Source: Leptospira chreensis (GTDB lineage Bacteria > Spirochaetota > Leptospiria > Leptospirales > Leptospiraceae). Taken from it: DNA of 64,000 nt. The stretch spans positions 124,001 to 188,000 of the forward strand of contig NZ_JAFFPS010000071.1 of NCBI RefSeq assembly GCF_016919165.1. The letters run 5' to 3'. Position numbers and translations under genes: made by a program. Of this stretch, positions 44,624-53,934 are shown one piece after another; position 1 is the first letter of the stretch; each line of letters opens with the position of its first letter. Under the pieces are notes generated by a model. It did not search any database. It had not been told where the DNA came from and worked only from the letters and a program-made list of their open reading frames with translations.

Positions 44624-46105
44624 ATGAAATTATTGATTCCTTTTCTAGTTTTGTTTTTATCCTGCAAACCAGCTAACCTCAATAATACTGGTGATCCTTT
44701 TTCCGATGCTTATTTATCACAGGCTCTTGTACTATGCGCTTTAGGGAAAGGATTCTGTGATCAATGTTCTAGAGTTTCTAACTATGTATCCTTTGTGGAT
44801 GAGATCAGTTCCGGTTCCGTAGTTGGTTTCAAAGCAGTTCTGGATTCTGATGCGAACTCCTATGTCATCGGTCAGACCAACCAAGTGTTGTCCGGGGCTG
44901 ATGGGATTATATCTTTTCAAGGAACCGTTGGTAATTCCCAAAATTTGATTGTTTCCAAAAAGAATCCTCAAGGGGGAAAAGAATGGATTAAATACTTGGG
45001 ACGTAAATCGGATCGACCATTGAGTCTCCTTCATACAAAAAATGGGGGTATTTATTTTTTTGCCAACACCTCAACTTCCTTACCAAACGCCAAACAAACA
45101 TTTGTTGGAACGCCAGACACAGATCGAAATACAATAGTAGGTAAATTTACTCCCGATGGAAACCTGGAATGGTTCACATACTTAAATAACGGAAGTACTG
45201 CAACAACCGATCTATATGTTGTGGATTTTATGGAAACAGATGACCAATCGGGTATTCTACTTTTTGGAATTGCGGATTCCGCGCTTTCTAATCCAGGCAC
45301 CATACTCACAGCAGCACCTTCTAATAATGACTGGTTCCTTTTGAAAATGTCTTATTCTGGGGAGGCAATCCAAACAAGATATTATCAAGTTCCGACTCCT
45401 TTGACTAATTTTATACCGAGAAAATTTGTATCCATTCCCAATAACGGTGGTTACTATTTACAAGGTTTTGTGACAGCTACCTTTAGTTTGTATGCCAATG
45501 GAATGAACGCCTATACAGGATCTGGCACTAACTCTCTGATCGTTAAACTTGCATCCAATTTAAATTATGAGTGGCATCGATATTTTGGTGCCATTGGTGG
45601 AAATCCAGAGGATACTCCATTTTTCCCAATGGTTACATTTTTTGATTCTTCTCTTGTCTTTAGCAATAATTATAATGTTGGTGTCGGAACTCTTGGGCTC
45701 TCCCACCCTGAAACGACCCCAACGAATTATGCAAGTTTATTCTATTTTGTAAGTGCAACTGGTGTTCTTAATTATTCGAGTTTTACTTTTGGACCAGGTG
45801 ACGTGGGAAAAACTTATGATTTAGCCAAAAGGAATGAAACCGAATTAATTGCGTTTAATGGAAATGGTGACGGAGCCAGCTCGAAAGCTGACTTGGTGAA
45901 GCTAAATTCAACTAACTTTACTAAGTTGGCATCCCAACCTAGACCAGGCAATATTATGACTTCTGGATGCCTGGTCTGTGGAAAAGTTTTTGCATCGGTT
46001 TATTCCGCTTCTGATGTGGAAGGTGCGATCATTCCTTTTGGACCGGGAGTTGGAGGAACCAATGTTTTCAACTCTTACCAAAGTGTATTCACTCCGCCTT
46101 TTTGA
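44624..46105 (+). CDS. lipoprotein with predicted beta-propeller body
   Basis: A 493-residue lipoprotein, lipobox F-L-S-C (Cys at residue 14). A Cys-rich N-terminal segment (C-A-L-G-K-G-F-C-D-Q-C) follows, then repeated beta segments of the type 'D-S-D-A-N-S-Y-V-I-G-Q-T', 'L-I-V-S-K-K-N-P-Q-G', 'K-E-W-I-K-Y-L' and 'L-E-W-F-T-Y-L', resembling SBBP/propeller repeats of surface proteins. A late Cys pair lies in S-G-C-L-V-C-G-K. It is probably on the cell surface; no partner is clear. The start lacks a good ribosome site. Confidence 0.75.
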   Translation: MKLLIPFLVLFLSCKPANLNNTGDPFSDAYLSQALVLCALGKGFCDQCSRVSNYVSFVDEISSGSVVGFKAVLDSDANSYVIGQTNQVLSGADGIISFQGTVGNSQNLIVSKKNPQGGKEWIKYLGRKSDRPLSLLHTKNGGIYFFANTSTSLPNAKQTFVGTPDTDRNTIVGKFTPDGNLEWFTYLNNGSTATTDLYVVDFMETDDQSGILLFGIADSALSNPGTILTAAPSNNDWFLLKMSYSGEAIQTRYYQVPTPLTNFIPRKFVSIPNNGGYYLQGFVTATFSLYANGMNAYTGSGTNSLIVKLASNLNYEWHRYFGAIGGNPEDTPFFPMVTFFDSSLVFSNNYNVGVGTLGLSHPETTPTNYASLFYFVSATGVLNYSSFTFGPGDVGKTYDLAKRNETELIAFNGNGDGASSKADLVKLNSTNFTKLASQPRPGNIMTSGCLVCGKVFASVYSASDVEGAIIPFGPGVGGTNVFNSYQSVFTPPF

Positions 46106-46122
46106 TTTTCGATTGAATGTTT

Positions 46123-47736
46123 TTAATTCAGCATCTGGAAAAAATCGTTTCCTTTGTCGTCCACAACAATGAAGGCCGGAAAGTTTTCCACTTCAATCGA
46201 CCAAATGGCTTCCATACCGAGCTCAGGAAAGTCGAGGACTTCTACCTTCTTGATGTTTTCTTTAGCAAGTAAGGCTGCAGGTCCACCAATGGAGCCAAGA
46301 TAGAATCCACCATTCTTCTTACAACTGTCCGTTACCACTTTGGAACGATTCCCTTTAGCAAGAGATATCATGGAGTAGCCTTTCTCTTGGAAAAGAGGAA
46401 CGTAACTATCCATTCGCCCTGCAGTTGTTGGACCAAACGATCCCGATGGCATTCCTTCTGGAGTTTTGGCAGGACCAGCATAATACACAGGATGGTTTTT
46501 GAAATAATCAGGCAGAGGTTCACCCTTATCTAATTTTTCTTTGAGTTTGGCATGAGCAATGTCACGAGCCACAACCAACCTTCCCGACAACATAACACGT
46601 GTTTTGACAGGATATTTATTTAAGATCCCAAGAATCTCATTCATGGGTTGGTTTAAATTGATATGAACCGTTTCACTACCCGCATCCGATTCCTCTACTG
46701 TAGGTAAAAAACGAGCTGGGTCATATTCGAGTTGTTCTAAGTAGATTCCGTCTTTGGTGATTTTGGCTTTGATATTACGATCGGCACTACAGCTGACCCC
46801 AAGTCCGACAGGGCAAGAAGCGCCATGTCTTGGCAAACGAATGATTCGAAAATCATGAGCTAAATACTTTCCACCAAACTGAGCTCCAATTCCTGATTTT
46901 TGTGCAGCCAGTAACATCTTCTCTTCGAGTTCGATATCACGGAAGGCAGTTCCTTCTTTAGTTCCTTTCGTTGGTAAATGATCCAAATAACCTGCGGATG
47001 CGAGTTTGACTGTTTTTAAATTGGCTTCTGCAGAAGTACCACCAATAACTACCGCTATGTGGTACGGAGGGCAAGCAGAAGTTCCAAGATTTGCTACTTT
47101 TTCTGAAATGAATTTTTCAAGGGATGCGGGATTCAGAAGGGCTTTGGTTTCTTGATAAAGGTAAGTTTTGTTGGCTGATCCACCCCCCTTTGCCATAAAT
47201 AGAAAACTATATTTTTGACCTGGTGTGGCATAAATATCCACCTGAGCAGGTAAGTTGGAACCGGAGTTGGTTTCTTCATACATAGAAAGAGGAACCACTT
47301 GCGAATAACGTAAGTTACGCTCAACGTATGTGTTATAAATTCCTTTGGAAAGGGCTTCGGCATCGTCCCCACCGGTGATCACATACTCTCCCTTTTTTCC
47401 CATAACAATTCCCGTTCCTGTGTCTTGACAAGAAGGCAGTTGTTTGTCCGCGGCAATGACAGCATTTTTGAGAAGAGCCATCGCCACAAATCGATCATTT
47501 TGAGTGGCTTCCGGATCATCTAAAATCTTACGAACTTTTTCTAAGTGGCCGGGGCGGAGATAAAAAGCAATGTCTTCCATGGCTTTTTGTGCAAGAAAGG
47601 TTAAACCTTCCGGTTCTATTTTTAAAATTTCTTTATCCCCGAATGGGACAGTGCTTACAAAATCTTTGGTTAACAATTTGTAAGGAGTTGTATCTTCCCC
47701 GAGTGGGAAGGGATCGGAATAAAAGAATTCTGGCAT
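46123..47736 (-). CDS. fumA: class I fumarate hydratase
   Basis: A 537-residue iron-sulfur fumarase catalysing the same reaction as fumC. Fe-S cluster Cys candidates lie in P-S-C-Q-D-T-G-T-G (near residue 104), S-A-C-P-P-Y-H and [17 protein letters not shown]. The N-terminal alpha domain and C-terminal beta domain are fused, the usual single-chain form. Such enzymes are oxygen-sensitive. The stop is 17 bases from the end of the convergent lipoprotein gene. Confidence 0.93.
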   Translation of the reverse strand: MPEFFYSDPFPLGEDTTPYKLLTKDFVSTVPFGDKEILKIEPEGLTFLAQKAMEDIAFYLRPGHLEKVRKILDDPEATQNDRFVAMALLKNAVIAADKQLPSCQDTGTGIVMGKKGEYVITGGDDAEALSKGIYNTYVERNLRYSQVVPLSMYEETNSGSNLPAQVDIYATPGQKYSFLFMAKGGGSANKTYLYQETKALLNPASLEKFISEKVANLGTSACPPYHIAVVIGGTSAEANLKTVKLASAGYLDHLPTKGTKEGTAFRDIELEEKMLLAAQKSGIGAQFGGKYLAHDFRIIRLPRHGASCPVGLGVSCSADRNIKAKITKDGIYLEQLEYDPARFLPTVEESDAGSETVHINLNQPMNEILGILNKYPVKTRVMLSGRLVVARDIAHAKLKEKLDKGEPLPDYFKNHPVYYAGPAKTPEGMPSGSFGPTTAGRMDSYVPLFQEKGYSMISLAKGNRSKVVTDSCKKNGGFYLGSIGGPAALLAKENIKKVEVLDFPELGMEAIWSIEVENFPAFIVVDDKGNDFFQMLN

Positions 47737-47889
47737 GGAAACCTCTAAACTATCCTTCTATCTTTAGGGAATTCTCTTTCCAGTAAATGAATTTTTACCG
47801 GGACTTTGAGAAACACTAACGGACAAAGCAGGAAGCCAAACGGGAAAATTCGTTTTCCTTTTTCTAAAATCAGTCTATAACAAAGGAAA

Positions 47890-48853
47890 ATGAAACAGAG
47901 CCTCATTTACATTTTATTTTTTTCTTTCTCTTCTCTGTTATTTGCAGAAGAGACGGGGACAGTCACGCCGGAACCTGAGGAAAAAAATAAATCCGCTAAA
48001 TTCAGCTTACTCTTAAAAAGACAAACCTACCAATATCTGCCTTATGAATACACCGCTCTCACTGATAAAAATGAAGCACTGGTTCCCACTCGTTCTAGTT
48101 CCGCCTTAAAGGAAAACGGAAAGGTTCTCATTCCTTTTGTATTCAGTTATGAAAATTTAGCGAAGGGTTTTAAATTAGAACTCTCGTACTTTGAAATTGA
48201 AATTGTCAATGCAAACACTCTCCTCTACCAACAAACAGCACAAGGGCCAAACATTTCTCGGTATTACCTTTCCCCTATGGCTCGTTCGGAGTTTGAATTC
48301 AATGCCTACAAAACTTTCACCCCCTCTCGTGATTGGAATCTTTATTTAGGAGGAGGGCTTCGTAACATCAATCGTTACCTATATGGAAATTATCTAGGGC
48401 AAGGAACTTTTAAAGAATACTTTTTTACCTATGGACCACAAGCCTCTCTGCAAAGTATTTACCAACTCACCGGAGACATTGCCTTTCACCTAACATTGGA
48501 TGTATTTTATACGCAAGGCACTCGGTTTTTCAAACAACCAAACCTAACGGAAGATAGGTTTCAGTATTCTTTATCCACCGCCGGTACAGGGGGGAATCTT
48601 TCGTGGATACGAATTTGATGGTTCCCTCTCCTACTCTTTCCATCCCCATATGAAGTTCTTTATCGGTTACAATATGATCGTTTCCAAATTCTCTTATTTA
48701 CATTATAATGAAATTCAACTCAGTCGCAGTACAGAGAATTTAGGTTCTGCAAGTCCCTCTATCACTGGGGCCTGGGAAATAAACCTCCCCAAAAAATCCG
48801 AACACTTTGACACTCTGCGAGGGATTTATCTGGGGATGATGGTGAGTTTTTAA
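47890..48853 (+). pseudogene. outer-membrane beta-barrel gene with a one-base frameshift in a G tract
   Basis: The first frame runs 47890-48618 (242 codons) with a signal peptide and amphipathic strands (Y-F-E-I-E-I-V, L-Y-L-G-G-G-L-R-N-I). At a run of six G (48589-48594) the frame shifts; skipping one G joins it to a frame continuing as G-I-F-R-G-Y-E-F-D-G-S-L-S-Y-S-F to the stop at 48853. That tail is also barrel-like and ends G-M-M-V-S-F, with the C-terminal Phe expected for outer-membrane proteins. The restored product would be about 320 residues. It could be a mutation, phase variation, or a sequencing error. As written, the short product lacks the closing strands. Confidence 0.8.
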
Positions 48854-48960
48854 GGAAAGTTTTAAGGGACAAAAGTTAGGTTTTCAATGCATTCTAAGGT
48901 CAATGGAATTTCAATTCCTTACTTGACTTAGAAACCAAAGAAAGATAAGATTTTCGAACT

Positions 48961-49395
48961 ATGAAATACACCGTTTCCATCGATATCAACAAACCACTCA
49001 ATTTTGTGATCCAAACATTTGATGATCCGGAAAATTTGAAACGATGGATGGTGGGATTACAATCCTTTGAACCCATATCAGGAACCCCAGGACAACCCGG
49101 TGCTAAATCCAAACTGACTTTCGATATGAACGGACGCAAAATGGAAATGGTAGAAACCATTACCGTTCGTAATCTACCTAAAGAATTTTCTGGGACTTAT
49201 GAAGTGGGAGGCATTTGGAATTTGGTACAAAACCAATTTGAGGCTCTGTCCCCGAGTCTCACTCGTTATACTTCCGTTCAAGAATTTCGACTGAAAGCAC
49301 CGATGAAATGGTTTTCCCTATTGTTACAACCTATGTTTCGAAAACAGTCCCTCCAACATATGCAAAACTTCAAACAGTTTACCGAGTCACTTTGA
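48961..49395 (+). CDS. SRPBCC-family protein
   Basis: A 144-residue Bet v1/START-like protein: 'YTVSIDINKPLNFVIQTFDDPENLKRWM' at the start, middle strands with T-F-D-M-N-G-R-K-M-E-M, and a C-terminal helix 'KQSLQHMQNFKQFTESL'. This fold binds hydrophobic ligands; role unknown. Its 3' end overlaps the convergent DUF1801 gene by nine bases. Confidence 0.8.
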   Translation: MKYTVSIDINKPLNFVIQTFDDPENLKRWMVGLQSFEPISGTPGQPGAKSKLTFDMNGRKMEMVETITVRNLPKEFSGTYEVGGIWNLVQNQFEALSPSLTRYTSVQEFRLKAPMKWFSLLLQPMFRKQSLQHMQNFKQFTESL

Positions 49396-49749
49396 TCCCT
49401 TCCTATTTTTCTCATAAAGGGAAATCCAATCCTTAGGACTCATTTTCGTAACTAACTCCCCAATCAATTTCCAGGGAATCTCTTCTATCTTTTTAAACCG
49501 GATGCAACTTTTTCCCATATCCAATTTGGTTTTAGAATGTTTGGGATACTCCGTTTGAAACCATTTCAAAAGTTTGAGATCGGCATAAATTCCCATATGA
49601 TACAGAGCCAGACCGTTCTTCTGAGAAGCGATGTGTAGAAAGGGAAGTGCCAGTTCTGGAGTCACATGATAACCTGCTGGGTATGTTTTTTTGGGAACCA
49701 CATAACCAATCATCTTGTATTGGATGGTTTCGAGGACAGTGTTTGGCAT
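49387..49749 (-). CDS. DUF1801-type protein, N-terminally short
   Basis: About 120 residues from ATG 49749, or up to 136 from 49797. The core matches DUF1801/YdhG-like proteins: E-T-I-Q-Y-K-M-I-G-Y-V-V-P, A-L-Y-H-M-G-I-Y-A-D, D-M-G-K-S-C-I-R-F-K-K, and the helical end. The family normally has a further ~30 N-terminal residues (an E/D- and L-P-rich helix) that I cannot find here in frame, so the gene may be truncated or broken at its 5' end. Function of the family is poorly known. Confidence 0.7.
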   Translation of the reverse strand: MPNTVLETIQYKMIGYVVPKKTYPAGYHVTPELALPFLHIASQKNGLALYHMGIYADLKLLKWFQTEYPKHSKTKLDMGKSCIRFKKIEEIPWKLIGELVTKMSPKDWISLYEKNRKGSK

Positions 49750-50100
49750 GGTAGGTGAGTTTACCAGATTTTCAAAGAGATACAGTAGAAAAATCAAACT
49801 TAGAACCTATTTATTGAAAAATTGATTCCAGGTTCCAATCCCTTGCGCCAGCGATTGCAGTGGAAATCCTTCGTTAAAAATAAGTAGAATTTGGATTTAA
49901 ATCAAAACCCACGAAGGATTGGAGCGGAAAGCGCGGTCGGTAATGAAAAAAATGGAGATTCGCATAACCAGTCCGAGGCGCCCCCACTAAAAAAACCAAT
50001 AATCAATTGTATTTACAAAACAGGAAGTGGGTATAAAAAAACCCACCAAAAGGGTGGGTTTCATTTAGAGAAAAATCTCTAGTTTAAAAAGCGAACTTTC
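49750..50100. other. 351 bp non-coding stretch with degenerate direct repeats
   Basis: No ORF that I trust. Two related blocks, GATTGCAGTGGAAA (49853-49866) and GATTGGAGCGGAAA (49917-49930), share 12 of 14 positions and lie 64 bases apart; they may be part of a dispersed intergenic repeat. Its right end holds the loa22-type terminator. Confidence 0.5.
50035..50061 (-). terminator. Rho-independent terminator of the loa22 homologue
   Basis: On the minus strand AAACCCACC / GGTGGGTTT (nine bases, five-base loop) is followed by a T-run (plus-strand A-run 50035-50041). It lies about 40 bases after the stop at 50101. Confidence 0.85.
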
Positions 50101-50667
50101 TTATTTAGAAACTACTTGGAAAGTCACTCGGCGATTGATCGCGTCTTTTTCATCAAAACCAGAAATTGGTTTAGAAGAACCAGAAGCTTTTGTCACCAAT
50201 TTGTCCGCAGGAATTCCTTGTTTTACAAGAGCATCTTTCACAGCGTCAGAACGAATTTGTGAGTAGTATCCGTTTCCTTTTTTAGCACCTTCTGCTTCTT
50301 CTGGACCGGAAGCGTCTGCGTGACCAGTCACTTCAAGAGCGTAACCTTCAGGAAGTTTTGCAATTGCATCTTTGATGTAAGAAACATTGTCTTTTGCCCA
50401 AGTTTTGAAATCTTCTGCTTGGATGTCCGCTTGTTTGTAGCTAAAACCTCTGCGACGAACGCCGTCTGGATAGCGGTAGTCTTTGAGTGCTACATTGATT
50501 TCGTCCAAAAGAGCTGCATTGAGATCTCTGGAAGAGACAGTGGATGTTGTTCCCGTAGTGGACGTTGTGTCTTTGGGAGTTTCTTTTTCTTCAGAAGACG
50601 AACAATTCGTTAATGAAAGCGAAAGACCTGCGAGGAGGATGAGGCTTAAAAAAAATCCTTTTTTCAT
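50101..50667 (-). CDS. loa22: OmpA-domain lipoprotein, Loa22 homologue
   Basis: A 188-residue lipoprotein (lipobox L-T-N-C, Cys ~22) with a Ser/Thr-rich linker and an OmpA C-terminal domain. The region 'YRYPDGVRRRGFSYKQADIQ', the core Y-A-L-E-V-T-G-H-A-D-A-S-G-P and the end I-N-R-R-V-T-F closely resemble Leptospira Loa22. The Asp and Arg of T-G-H-A-D and N-R-R-V-T-F should bind peptidoglycan. In pathogens, loss of Loa22 weakens virulence; in a saprophyte it must serve an envelope role. It is followed by a strong terminator. Confidence 0.9.
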   Translation of the reverse strand: MKKGFFLSLILLAGLSLSLTNCSSSEEKETPKDTTSTTGTTSTVSSRDLNAALLDEINVALKDYRYPDGVRRRGFSYKQADIQAEDFKTWAKDNVSYIKDAIAKLPEGYALEVTGHADASGPEEAEGAKKGNGYYSQIRSDAVKDALVKQGIPADKLVTKASGSSKPISGFDEKDAINRRVTFQVVSK

Positions 50668-50726
50668 CAGTTGACCTACCTTAATGTTTCCATAGTTTAG
50701 TTCTTTTCATTAGATAACAACCGAAA

Positions 50727-51665
50727 ATGCAAATATTTCTAACCGTTTCCGAAGATTATGACCAAAGTCGCCTGGATGTCTTTCTAAAAGACAATGCTGG
50801 AGACGATCTCAGCCGTTCTACCGTTCAAAAGTGGATTGATTCGGGATTTGTGACCAACAAAACCAAAGAACAACTCGCCCATAAAAACGGGTATAAGGTG
50901 ACTCTTGGTGAAGAGTATGTCGTGAATGTGATCGCAAGACCCCCTTCCCGGCTCGAACCCATCGCTATGGACATTCCTGTCCTTTATGACGAAGACGAAT
51001 TTATGGTTATCCATAAGAAAGCGGGGATTGCTTGCCACAGTGGACCGGGTGATGACCAACCTTCTCTCGTCAATGGATTGTTACACCAGTTCCAAAACCT
51101 ATCAGCCACAGGCGGTGAACGTCGTCCAGGAATTGTGCACAGGTTAGACAAACCCACTGAGGGAGTTCTTATCATTGCTAAAACGGATCGCGCTCACGCG
51201 GCTCTTTCCAAACTTTTCCAAGACCGGCTCGTGGATAAAACTTATTATGCTTGGGTGCTCCAAGCTCCTGTGGAAGCGGAAGGTACGGTGAACTTACCGA
51301 TTGGCCGTCATCCCGTAGAACGAGTGAAGATGTGTGTCAGAGAAGATGGACGAATGGCCATCACTCATTACAAAACGGAAAAAATTGTCCAAACACAAAC
51401 CGGTCGTAAATTTAGTTTGATGAAACTGGGTTTGGAAACCGGTCGTACCCACCAAATCCGTGTTCATATGGCGAAGATGGGTTGTCCTGTTGTGGGGGAT
51501 ACTTTGTATTCTCGTTCGGCAAAAGATTACACGCAATATGGGCTCCTTCTTTTTGCCAAACGATTGGAATTTCCTCATCCTTTCATTCCCGACAAACGGA
51601 TCTTAGTGGAGTTGGAATTTCCAGAAAGGTTCAAAACCTTCGAAAGGAAATGCCCTAGTTACTAA
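50727..51665 (+). CDS. RluA-family pseudouridine synthase
   Basis: A 312-residue enzyme with an N-terminal S4 RNA-binding domain (~1-70) and the RluA catalytic domain: catalytic Asp in H-R-L-D-K-P-T-E-G near residue 140, and G-L-E-T-G-R-T-H-Q-I-R-V-H near 230. It converts uridine to pseudouridine in an RNA, probably 23S rRNA as RluD/RluC do; the exact site is unknown. Confidence 0.93.
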   Translation: MQIFLTVSEDYDQSRLDVFLKDNAGDDLSRSTVQKWIDSGFVTNKTKEQLAHKNGYKVTLGEEYVVNVIARPPSRLEPIAMDIPVLYDEDEFMVIHKKAGIACHSGPGDDQPSLVNGLLHQFQNLSATGGERRPGIVHRLDKPTEGVLIIAKTDRAHAALSKLFQDRLVDKTYYAWVLQAPVEAEGTVNLPIGRHPVERVKMCVREDGRMAITHYKTEKIVQTQTGRKFSLMKLGLETGRTHQIRVHMAKMGCPVVGDTLYSRSAKDYTQYGLLLFAKRLEFPHPFIPDKRILVELEFPERFKTFERKCPSY

Positions 51666-51689
51666 TCGATAGATTTTTTGTAGATATAG

Positions 51690-53129
51690 ATGAAATGGCG
51701 TAACCTAAAACCGATTTTAATTTTGTTGGTGCTTTTTGGCACCTTTCATTTGTTTTACGATGCGATTTATGAAAATCATATGGGTGAGGGAACCCATAGT
51801 GATATTTTTTATCCCTATTTGTTTGCTCGGGATTTTTGGGTCGGGGGATGGGCCGGGGTTCGCGGATGGAATGTCCCCCCTTGCTCTTATCTTTTCCCCG
51901 AGATGATCCTCGCGGTATTCCTGTATCCAGTTTTAAAGTCTGTGTACTGGTTCCACTGGGCCTTTGGATTTTTGTCTTTTGTGATGCCTTTTTATTTGGC
52001 AAAAGCCCTTGGTCTGAAAAATAACAAAGCCTATTTGTTTTCTTTGGGATTTTTGGCGATTGCCGGAGTGATGCCGAATAGCCTCGGTCAGTTTTTTCTG
52101 CCGGCCTTCCATGCCATGACCTTTCTGTTTGCGGCCTACACAATGTACGAAATCCATCGCTGGGATTCTAAAAATCGAACCCAAGGATTACGATTCCTAA
52201 TCATGATCTCCCTGGTTTGGGTCTCGGAATATTGGTATTTTGTCAACATTGCCCCTTTTCTTCTGGTGTATGCGATCGTTCGTTTGCGAAAACAATCGAT
52301 CTACCCTATTGGTTTGGTGGTTCTTGGATTTGGTTTGGGGAAGATTTGGCAAAAGGGAATTCAATCTTTGGGGATTGGAATTTTTACCTCGAAAGAACTT
52401 CCGACCATGGACCGAATCCGTGTGGCAAGGGATTTGATTTCTAAAGATCCGAATTCTTGGATCCATGGTGTGATCGAATCCATCACCAAACATCCGATAT
52501 TTGCCGATTGGTTTTATTGGTATTTGGTTCTTTGTATCATCTACATTTTGTTTTTATTCCTACGTCTTGAATTGAAAAAACAGTTTTTAGATTTGGTTTT
52601 CCTTCTCTCTCCCTTTCTTTCGGTGATTGCCTTATTTATCTTTCAAATAGAACCTAACTTTCGCTATTTGTTCTTTTTGCCGTTTTGTATTTTCTTTCTT
52701 ATCTTTCGGTTGGTTTCGATGTTGCCACTCGTTCGATCGGTCGCCACCTTAGTTTTGTTTCTCGGGCTCGTTTTCTTTTATAATGAGAAGTATCCCCTTC
52801 TCGCCAAGTCGATCCAAGAGGGTGAGGCAAAAAGGGCACACAGGTTAGAATGCCTTTCCGAATTTGATCCGAAGGTTCCTGGGGCCGCCACCTATTGGCC
52901 GATCAAATACACTTATGCGTTTTCGGACAAAAATTGGACCCTCGTTCCTTTCACAAAAGAAGGGATCTATTACCCTTGGATTTCCAATCGAACTTGGGAC
53001 AAGGGCCTTGGTGACAAACCATTCACAAGCTTTTCATGGGGAATCACCGAGACCAAAGAATATTTGGATCTTTGGAAGGGAACACGGTTAGTCAAAGAAT
53101 GTGAGGGTTGGTTTTTTTATAGGCGGTAG
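51690..53129 (+). CDS. polytopic membrane protein of unknown function
   Basis: A 479-residue protein with about ten hydrophobic segments, and a hydrophilic Cys-containing C-terminal region of about 90 residues. An early loop has 'H-M-G-E-G-T-H-S-D-I-F', possibly a conserved His/Asp site as in glycosyltransferase-type membrane proteins (GT-C fold), but no definite family motif is visible. It starts 24 bases after the pseudouridine synthase stop. I do not recognise it with confidence. Confidence 0.7.
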   Translation: MKWRNLKPILILLVLFGTFHLFYDAIYENHMGEGTHSDIFYPYLFARDFWVGGWAGVRGWNVPPCSYLFPEMILAVFLYPVLKSVYWFHWAFGFLSFVMPFYLAKALGLKNNKAYLFSLGFLAIAGVMPNSLGQFFLPAFHAMTFLFAAYTMYEIHRWDSKNRTQGLRFLIMISLVWVSEYWYFVNIAPFLLVYAIVRLRKQSIYPIGLVVLGFGLGKIWQKGIQSLGIGIFTSKELPTMDRIRVARDLISKDPNSWIHGVIESITKHPIFADWFYWYLVLCIIYILFLFLRLELKKQFLDLVFLLSPFLSVIALFIFQIEPNFRYLFFLPFCIFFLIFRLVSMLPLVRSVATLVLFLGLVFFYNEKYPLLAKSIQEGEAKRAHRLECLSEFDPKVPGAATYWPIKYTYAFSDKNWTLVPFTKEGIYYPWISNRTWDKGLGDKPFTSFSWGITETKEYLDLWKGTRLVKECEGWFFYRR

Positions 53130-53199
53130 TCCCGCTTACAAAAAGGGACCCGGGATTTGGATTGATTCATTTTTCATTTTTAGAACTTTAGGATACGTT

Positions 53200-53910
53200 A
53201 TGATAGAAATTCTTTCCGACCCATCGGTATGGCTTGCGCTTTTGACTTTGACTGCTTTGGAAATTGTCCTAGGCATTGACAATATCATCTTTATCTCCAT
53301 CCTCTCCTCTCGTTTGCCAAAAACAAAACAAAAGTCTGCCCGCCAAATCGGACTTATGCTCGCCATGGTGACAAGAATCCTTTTACTCTTTTCTCTTTCT
53401 CTCATCATGAAACTCACGGCTCCGGTTTTTACCATTATCAACCATGCCATCAGTGGTCGTGACATCATTCTGATTTTGGGAGGACTCTTTCTCATTGCTA
53501 AGTCCACCACAGAAATCCATCACAAATTAGAAGGAGAACCAGAGTTAGAAGAAGGATCGGGAAAACGAATTTCTTTTACCAAAGTCATCATCCAAATTAT
53601 GATTTTGGACATTGTGTTCTCTTTGGATTCCGTCATCACTGCTGTGGGAATGACAGACCAGTTAGGTGTGATGATTACCGCTGTGGTTTTGTCTGTAGGT
53701 TTTATGTTGTTATCGAGTGGAAGTATTTCCGATTTCGTAGACCAACACCCCACAATCAAAATCTTAGCCTTAAGTTTTTTGATTTTGATTGGTGTGGCCC
53801 TTCTCGGAGAAGGTTTGGAATTACACATTCCTAAAGGTTACATTTACTTTGCGATGTGTTTTTCTGTGATTGTTGAATTCTTAAATTTAAAACTTCGTTC
53901 CAAAAAATAA
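53200..53910 (+). CDS. TerC-family membrane protein
   Basis: A 236-residue protein from ATG 53200, which has AGGA eight bases upstream; the frame back to 53101 overlaps the preceding gene and adds a non-homologous start. It has about seven membrane helices with the paired acids of the family: L-E-I-V-L-G-I-D-N-I-I-F-I near residue 20 and M-I-L-D-I-V-F-S-L-D-S-V-I near 135. TerC proteins are linked to metal (Mn) export or metal loading of exported proteins and to tellurite resistance. Confidence 0.9.
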   Translation: MIEILSDPSVWLALLTLTALEIVLGIDNIIFISILSSRLPKTKQKSARQIGLMLAMVTRILLLFSLSLIMKLTAPVFTIINHAISGRDIILILGGLFLIAKSTTEIHHKLEGEPELEEGSGKRISFTKVIIQIMILDIVFSLDSVITAVGMTDQLGVMITAVVLSVGFMLLSSGSISDFVDQHPTIKILALSFLILIGVALLGEGLELHIPKGYIYFAMCFSVIVEFLNLKLRSKK

Positions 53911-53934
53911 CCAATTAGCGATAAGGAAAATTAC

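Noticed and set aside
48650..48853. A separate small gene after the outer-membrane protein
   Set aside because: The preceding bases read through in the same frame back to the G tract and continue the barrel, so it is the displaced 3' end of the same gene.
49891..50082. A 63-codon plus-strand ORF before the terminator
   Set aside because: No homology-like features, no ribosome site, and it runs through the loa22 terminator hairpin.
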